The notes under the pieces are model-generated. The model did no database searches, had not been told where the DNA came from, and worked only from the letters and a program-made list of their open reading frames with translations. Of a stretch of 5,548 nucleotides of DNA, positions 1-2,660 are shown piece after piece (within the stretch, counting starts at the first letter, position 1; each line of letters begins with the position of its first letter). The position numbers and the translations under genes are program-made. This stretch comes from RGIG5579 sp045544655 (lineage in GTDB: Bacteria > Bacillota > Clostridia > Oscillospirales > SIG627), in assembly GCA_045544655.1 (NCBI GenBank), contig JAZPZL010000095.1:1-5548 (forward strand). Direction: 5' to 3'.

Positions 1-39
1 TCTACGCTTGGTGGCGGGAGGCAGGTTGCCTCCCCTACG
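1..39 (-). repeat. Palindromic repeat, copy A
   Basis: A perfect 8-bp stem, GGGAGGCA (16-23) with TGCCTCCC (27-34), closes a 3-base loop. It is flanked by TCTACGCTTGGTGGC on the left and CCTACG on the right. Read on the minus strand, it has the same order of parts as the copy at 507-542. The window begins exactly at the first base of the shared flank, so the repeat may continue to the left. Confidence 0.65.
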
Positions 40-53
40 TATAATACCCCTAC

Positions 54-80
54 CCCACGGAACTCAGCCTTGTCACCGCG
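54..80 (+). repeat. 27-base direct repeat, copy 1
   Basis: This segment matches 144-170 at 21 of 27 positions. The last 11 bases (TTGTCACCGCG) are identical. It runs into the 10-base perfect palindrome ACCGCGCGGT at 75-84, a shorter version of the hairpin that follows copy 2. Confidence 0.5.
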
Positions 81-96
81 CGGTAAAAAAATCAAC

Positions 97-130
97 GGTT
101 CCGTAGGGGCTGGCGCCTCGACAGCCCGCT
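97..130 (+). repeat. Palindromic repeat, copy C (diverged)
   Basis: GGGCTG (107-112) pairs with CAGCCC (122-127) across a 9-base loop. The preceding CGTAGG and following CCCG match the flanks of the repeat at 507-542 in the same orientation, so this is probably a diverged member of the same family with a different stem. Confidence 0.45.
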
Positions 131-143
131 TTCAACCAACCCC

Positions 144-179
144 CCCACAGAAGCCCACTTTGTCACCGCGAAATCGCGG
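144..179 (+). repeat. 27-base direct repeat, copy 2, with hairpin
   Basis: Bases 144-170 are the second copy of the direct repeat at 54-80, offset by exactly 90 bases. Its end forms a hairpin, CCGCG (166-170) with CGCGG (175-179), around the loop AAAT. Confidence 0.5.
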
Positions 180-186
180 CTATATT

Positions 187-451
187 TGCCTTCTCCAGCG
201 GGAGAAGGTGGCAGCCGCAGGCTGACGGATGAGGTGTAGGGCGCAAAGCGACCGTTCGGGAAATTGATCAGCTTTTGGACGCTTTCTTCGAAAGCTACAC
301 CTCATCCCCCGCACGCGGTTCCGCATTGACACTACGGTTTTCCGCCTCCCATTCGGTCGTTAAAAACCAAGTGTCGGCTGTCAAAAGCACATCAAAAAAG
401 CCATACTATGGCTTTTTCTCGGCTTTCGCCCCTTCCCCTCAAGGGGAAGGC
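187..451. repeat. MITE-like nested inverted-repeat element
   Basis: Each end carries an 8-bp hairpin of related sequence in opposite orientation: CCTTCTCC/GGAGAAGG at 189-208 and CCTTCCCC/GGGGAAGG at 431-450. Inside is a perfect 13-bp inverted repeat, GGATGAGGTGTAG (227-239) with CTACACCTCATCC (295-307). Smaller hairpins lie at 212-224 (CAGCC/GGCTG) and 281-295 (GCTTTC/GAAAGC). The left arm resembles hairpin-plus-GGATGAGGTG repeats I recall as widespread in Clostridia gut genomes. No transposase is present. The exact ends are a judgement, and target-site duplications were not identified. Confidence 0.5.
395..417. terminator. Possible bidirectional terminator hairpin inside the repeat block
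   Basis: A perfect 10-bp inverted repeat, AAAAAGCCAT (395-404) with ATGGCTTTTT (408-417), surrounds a 3-base loop. A GC-containing core with a T tract on each strand could stop transcription in either direction. It may equally be just a structural part of the repeat element, since no gene adjoins it. Confidence 0.35.
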
Positions 452-506
452 TTAATTATGCGAACAACTATTACAGATCCTTGTATCTACAAAAATCTTG
501 GTATCT

Positions 507-542
507 TGTAGGCGGGGGCTTGCTCCCGTCACCGAGCGTAGA
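507..542 (+). repeat. Palindromic repeat, copy B
   Basis: A stem-loop formed by CGGGGGC (513-519) and GCTCCCG (522-528), with one G-T pair and a tiny loop, is followed by TCACCGAGCGTAGA. The flank is the reverse complement of bases 1-14 with minor differences, which makes this the opposite-facing partner of copy A. Confidence 0.6.
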
Positions 543-612
543 AAAACGTGAGTTACCCACGATATTCGCACGAAAGTGGGAAGAATTCATTTTTTGAGTG
601 AAGTTTTTGCCA

Positions 613-646
613 AGCTTTTTTCAAAAAGGGGGGAAGGCTCTTTTTT
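613..646 (+). terminator. Possible intrinsic terminator upstream of rnhA
   Basis: In RNA, AGCTTTTTTC (613-622) can pair with GGGGGAAGGCT-type sequence (630-639) over 10 bp, several of them G-U. A run of six T (641-646) follows one base later. The G-U pairs form only on the plus strand, so it would stop rightward transcription leaving the repeat region just before the rnhA promoter. It is weak in GC and therefore tentative. Confidence 0.35.
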
Positions 647-675
647 GGTGTCATCGCATTCGCACAAGAAAACCT

Positions 676-704
676 TTGCATTTCGTGACGCTTTGTTGTA
701 TAAT
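676..704 (+). promoter_or_regulatory. Sigma-A-type promoter for rnhA-mnmA
   Basis: A perfect TATAAT at 699-704 sits 17 bases after TTGCAT (676-681), which keeps only the TTG of the -35 consensus. Transcription would start near 711, giving a leader of about 20 bases. The ribosome binding site AAGGAG (721-726) is 5 bases before the rnhA ATG. No operator-like repeat is visible around it. Confidence 0.65.
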
Positions 705-731
705 GGGAAGAGAAACTTGTAAGGAGCAACT

Positions 732-1166
732 ATGAAAGAGGTCAAAATTTATACCGACGGTGCTTGCTCGGGAAACCCCGGCCCCGGTGGCTTTTGCGCG
801 ATCCTCACCTATGCCGAAAAAGAGAGAGTGATCTCCGGCGGTGAAAAGGTGACGACCAACAACCGAATGGAGCTTTTGGCAGTGATCTCGGCTTTGGAAG
901 CACTGAAGGAGCCTTGCTGCGTAGAGGTGGTCAGCGATTCCAAATACGTAGTGGACGCCATCGAAAAGGGTTGGCTCGTATCCTGGCAGGCAAAAGGATG
1001 GCGTAAGGCGGATAAGAAGTCGGTTCTGAACGTGGAACTGTGGCAAAGGCTTTTGCCCGAACTGCAAAGGCACGAGGTTCGCTTTACCTGGATCCGCGGA
1101 CACGCGGGGCATCCCTACAACGAGCGTTGCGATGCCGTCGCGGTCAGTGAATCGCAGAAGTTTTGA
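732..1166 (+). CDS. rnhA: Ribonuclease HI
   Basis: This cytoplasmic enzyme cuts the RNA strand of RNA:DNA hybrids, which serves R-loop removal and clearing of RNA primers during replication. The 144-residue product is a single-domain RNase H fold close to the usual length of about 150. The opening IYTDGACSGNPGPGG supplies catalytic D9; NNRMEL supplies E47; SDSKYV supplies D69; and the closing WIRGHAGHPYNERCD supplies H124 and D134. All four metal-binding carboxylates and the conserved histidine are therefore present. The stretch between about residues 80 and 100 (GWLVSWQAKGWRKADKKSV) corresponds to the basic substrate-binding handle of the E. coli-type enzyme. The ATG is 5 bases after AAGGAG. 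Its TGA stop lies 2 bases before the mnmA ATG, so the two genes are almost certainly co-transcribed. Identity is secure from motifs; function is inferred from the family. Confidence 0.96.
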   Translation: MKEVKIYTDGACSGNPGPGGFCAILTYAEKERVISGGEKVTTNNRMELLAVISALEALKEPCCVEVVSDSKYVVDAIEKGWLVSWQAKGWRKADKKSVLNVELWQRLLPELQRHEVRFTWIRGHAGHPYNERCDAVAVSESQKF

Positions 1167-1168
1167 GT

Positions 1169-2182
1169 ATGGAAAAGGTATTGGTAGGACTCTCGGGCGG
1201 TGTGGACAGCACGGCAGTTGCACTGCTTCTGAAGGAAAAAGGGTACGAGGTTCACGGTGTTTACCTGGATTTTTGCGGGGAAGATGGGAAAGAGCGGGCG
1301 CGATTTGCTGCGGAACGGCTGGGGATCCCTTTTCACTCGGTGAACCGTCGGAGAAGATTTGAAAAACGGGTGGTGAAGCCCTTTGCTGAGGCCTATGAAA
1401 AAGGCTTGACTCCCAATCCTTGCGTGGAGTGTAACCGCTGTATGAAGTTTGCCTGCCTTCTGGAAGAAGCGGACAAGCTGGGGATTGAAAAGGTGGCAAC
1501 GGGGCATTACGCCCGGATCCGAAACGGGAAAGACGGAAGAATGGAGCTTTGTCGCGGCAAAGACCGAAACAAGGATCAAAGCTACTTCCTTTGGAAGCTG
1601 ACGCAAAGGCAGCTTTCCCGCATTCTTTTTCCCTTGGCAGACGAAGAAAAGGGAGAGGTGAAGGATCGGGCGCGGGAATACGTTTCTCCCGAAGAAAAGG
1701 AAAGCATGGAGATCTGCTTTATTCCCGACGGAAATACGGGAGGCTTCCTGGACGGGCGCTGTGAATCCGGCGAGGGGAATTTTGTGGATAAAGACGGAAA
1801 GATCCTGGGACGTCATAAGGGACTCGTGCATTACACGGTAGGGCAGAGAAGGGGACTTGGAATCGCTATGGGTGAGCGGTACTTCGTTCTTGAGCTGATT
1901 CCGGAGAAAAATGAGATCGTGCTGGGTGCAGAAGAGGCACTTTGCGTGAATGAAGTGCGGGTGAAGGATCTGCGGTTCGTGTCCTGCAGGAGGAGTGAGG
2001 TGCCTGAAAAGGGCCTTGGCTTTCGGGGAAGGAATCGGGGAGAGCCGATTCCGTGCCGTGTTCACTTTGATGCAAGGGGAGCTGTGGTCAGCTTCGATAC
2101 CCCTGTGCGGAGATACGCGCCGGGACAGTCTGCTTGTATCTATTTTGGCGAGAAGCTTCTCTTCGGCGGCGAGATTTATTGA
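1169..2182 (+). CDS. mnmA: tRNA-specific 2-thiouridylase MnmA
   Basis: MnmA uses ATP to adenylate wobble uridine 34 of Lys, Glu and Gln tRNAs and inserts sulfur relayed from a cysteine desulfurase. The 337-residue product has the PP-loop SGGVDS at 9-14, NPCVECNR at 83-90 with the first catalytic cysteine (C88), TGHYAR at 111-116, KDQSYFLW at 135-142, the second catalytic cysteine C183 in EICFIP, and HYTVGQRRGLG at 221-231, then the C-terminal beta-barrel. It is somewhat shorter than E. coli MnmA (about 368), mostly between the first strands and residue 60. Odd points are a C-x2-C-x2-C cluster (C85, C88, C91) and an arginine-rich run at 60-63. The ATG at 1169 was chosen because AGAAG ends 8 bases upstream and the protein then opens MEKVLVGLSGGVDS. 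A TTG at 1163 overlapping the rnhA stop is the alternative. It follows rnhA by 2 bases, with no own promoter seen. Confidence 0.95.
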   Translation: MEKVLVGLSGGVDSTAVALLLKEKGYEVHGVYLDFCGEDGKERARFAAERLGIPFHSVNRRRRFEKRVVKPFAEAYEKGLTPNPCVECNRCMKFACLLEEADKLGIEKVATGHYARIRNGKDGRMELCRGKDRNKDQSYFLWKLTQRQLSRILFPLADEEKGEVKDRAREYVSPEEKESMEICFIPDGNTGGFLDGRCESGEGNFVDKDGKILGRHKGLVHYTVGQRRGLGIAMGERYFVLELIPEKNEIVLGAEEALCVNEVRVKDLRFVSCRRSEVPEKGLGFRGRNRGEPIPCRVHFDARGAVVSFDTPVRRYAPGQSACIYFGEKLLFGGEIY

Positions 2183-2255
2183 TATAACGAAAAAAACGGA
2201 AAAAATCGCAAAAAATGACACTGTGCAAAACAGAGAATTTTTTGGAAAGTTTTTG

Positions 2256-2304
2256 GCAAAATCTCACAATGAATTTTGTGAGATTTTGCTTCTTTTTTCG
2301 TTTT
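2256..2304 (+). terminator. Intrinsic terminator of the rnhA-mnmA unit
   Basis: A perfect 14-bp stem, 2256-2269 with 2276-2289 (GCAAAATCTCACAA and its complement), closes a 6-base loop and runs straight into a T-rich tract, TTCTTTTTTCG and TTTT (2290-2304). It lies 74 bases after the mnmA stop. The stem is AT-rich but long, and this is the clearest terminator in the window. Confidence 0.88.
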
Positions 2305-2401
2305 GAAAAAAAGGCGAAAACAGGGCGAAAAAAGTCAAAATTATAAATTATAAACGAAATGTTAGAAAAAATATACTATGCAAAAATATAACATAAAAAA
2401 C

Positions 2402-2429
2402 TTGACAAGTCTCAAAATCCCAGTAAAAT
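2402..2429 (+). promoter_or_regulatory. Upstream promoter P1
   Basis: A perfect TTGACA (2402-2407) and TAAAAT (2424-2429) are separated by 16 bases, with A-rich sequence upstream. The start point would be near 2436. Because a terminator-like hairpin follows at 2521-2546, its product may be a short RNA or an attenuated leader for the gene at 2661. Confidence 0.65.
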
Positions 2430-2435
2430 CAAGGG

Positions 2436-2481
2436 AAAAATAATGTTTTGAAACTGTAAATATATTTTTTTCATTATTTTT
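2436..2481 (+). repeat. AU-rich inverted repeat at the P1 start site
   Basis: AAAAATAATG (2436-2445) is perfectly complementary to CATTATTTTT (2472-2481), with 26 bases between. It lies at the expected 5' end of the P1 transcript and could form a weak stem there. In such AT-rich sequence chance is a real explanation. Confidence 0.3.
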
Positions 2482-2520
2482 GTGCAATTTTGTAAAGCAA
2501 ATAATTCACCCAATCGTCAC

Positions 2521-2562
2521 AAAAACGCCGAAAACGGGCGTTTTTTGCCCCGAAAAGCGGGG
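2521..2562 (+). terminator. Terminator-like hairpin pair between P1 and P2
   Basis: AAAAACGCC (2521-2529) pairs with GGCGTTTTT (2537-2545) around a 7-base loop, ending in six T (2541-2546). This is a compact intrinsic terminator with a 4-bp GC core. A second small hairpin, CCCCG (2548-2552) with CGGGG (2558-2562), follows immediately but lacks a clear T tract. Their position suggests they stop or attenuate transcripts from P1 before P2. Confidence 0.6.
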
Positions 2563-2595
2563 GAAATCCTTTGATTTTTCAAGGTTTTTGGCTTC

Positions 2596-2624
2596 TTGAC
2601 AAAGAAAAATCATTATGGTATCAT
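2596..2624 (+). promoter_or_regulatory. Main promoter P2 of the binding-protein gene
   Basis: A perfect TTGACA (2596-2601) and TATCAT (2619-2624) are 17 bases apart. A TGG directly before the -10 (2616-2618) makes it an extended -10 promoter. The start would be near 2631, giving a leader of about 30 bases. This near-consensus promoter fits the strong codon bias of the gene it serves. Confidence 0.78.
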
Positions 2625-2646
2625 TACGCTACATACACTTGACTAT

Positions 2647-2652
2647 AGGAGG
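2647..2652 (+). promoter_or_regulatory. Ribosome binding site that fixes the start at 2661
   Basis: A full AGGAGG lies 8 bases before the ATG at 2661. A second ATG follows at once (2664) with 11-base spacing, so the first is preferred. Confidence 0.85.
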
Positions 2653-2660
2653 AATTTTGT

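Larger units (their letters stand above)
1..542. repeat. Gene-free block built of intergenic palindromic repeats
   Basis: This stretch has no convincing coding sequence: the only longer open frame (275-511, plus strand) runs through hairpin repeats and has no ribosome binding site. At least seven inverted repeats are packed here, at about 16-34, 75-84, 107-127, 166-179, 189-208, 395-417 and 431-450. The two ends (1-18 and 525-542) are inverted copies of each other with 16 of 18 bases identical. That the whole block is one composite mobile or repeat island is inference; the individual repeats are seen directly. Confidence 0.7.
2305..2660 (+). other. AT-rich control region ahead of the binding-protein gene
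   Basis: No gene is seen in this gap. It starts with an A/T-rich stretch (2335-2400) containing A tracts and the short tandem ATTATAAATTATAAA, which could act as an UP-like or bent region for the promoter at 2402. In order, it then holds a promoter, an AU-rich inverted repeat, a terminator-like hairpin pair, a second promoter and a strong ribosome binding site, each listed separately. Confidence 0.6.

Noticed and set aside
40..45. TATAAT in the left repeat block
   Set aside because: No -35 element at suitable distance and no gene downstream for 690 bases, so it is treated as chance.
275..511. Plus-strand open frame of 78 codons in the repeat block
   Set aside because: It reads through the inverted repeats at 295-307, 395-417 and 431-450, has no ribosome binding site, and looks like translated intergenic repeat.
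1..542. CRISPR array
   Set aside because: The repeats are unequal in length, face both ways and are irregularly spaced. There are no uniform spacers and no cas genes.
1163..1168. TTG start for mnmA overlapping the rnhA stop
   Set aside because: The ATG at 1169 gives the typical MnmA N-terminus and leaves AGAAG 8 bases upstream. From the TTG that spacing would be only 2 bases. It is kept as a minor alternative.
651..1499. Minus-strand open frame of 282 codons across rnhA and mnmA
   Set aside because: It overlaps two well-identified genes on the other strand, is rich in Pro and Ser as expected from antisense reading, and has no start signals.
1115..2221. Minus-strand open frame of 368 codons across mnmA
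   Set aside because: It lies antisense to a secure mnmA, shows no protein motif, and crosses the mnmA downstream region without a promoter or ribosome binding site.
2305..2660. Known riboswitch or T-box ahead of the binding-protein gene
   Set aside because: No conserved riboswitch core or T-box sequence is recognisable, and the main promoter P2 leaves a leader of only about 30 bases.
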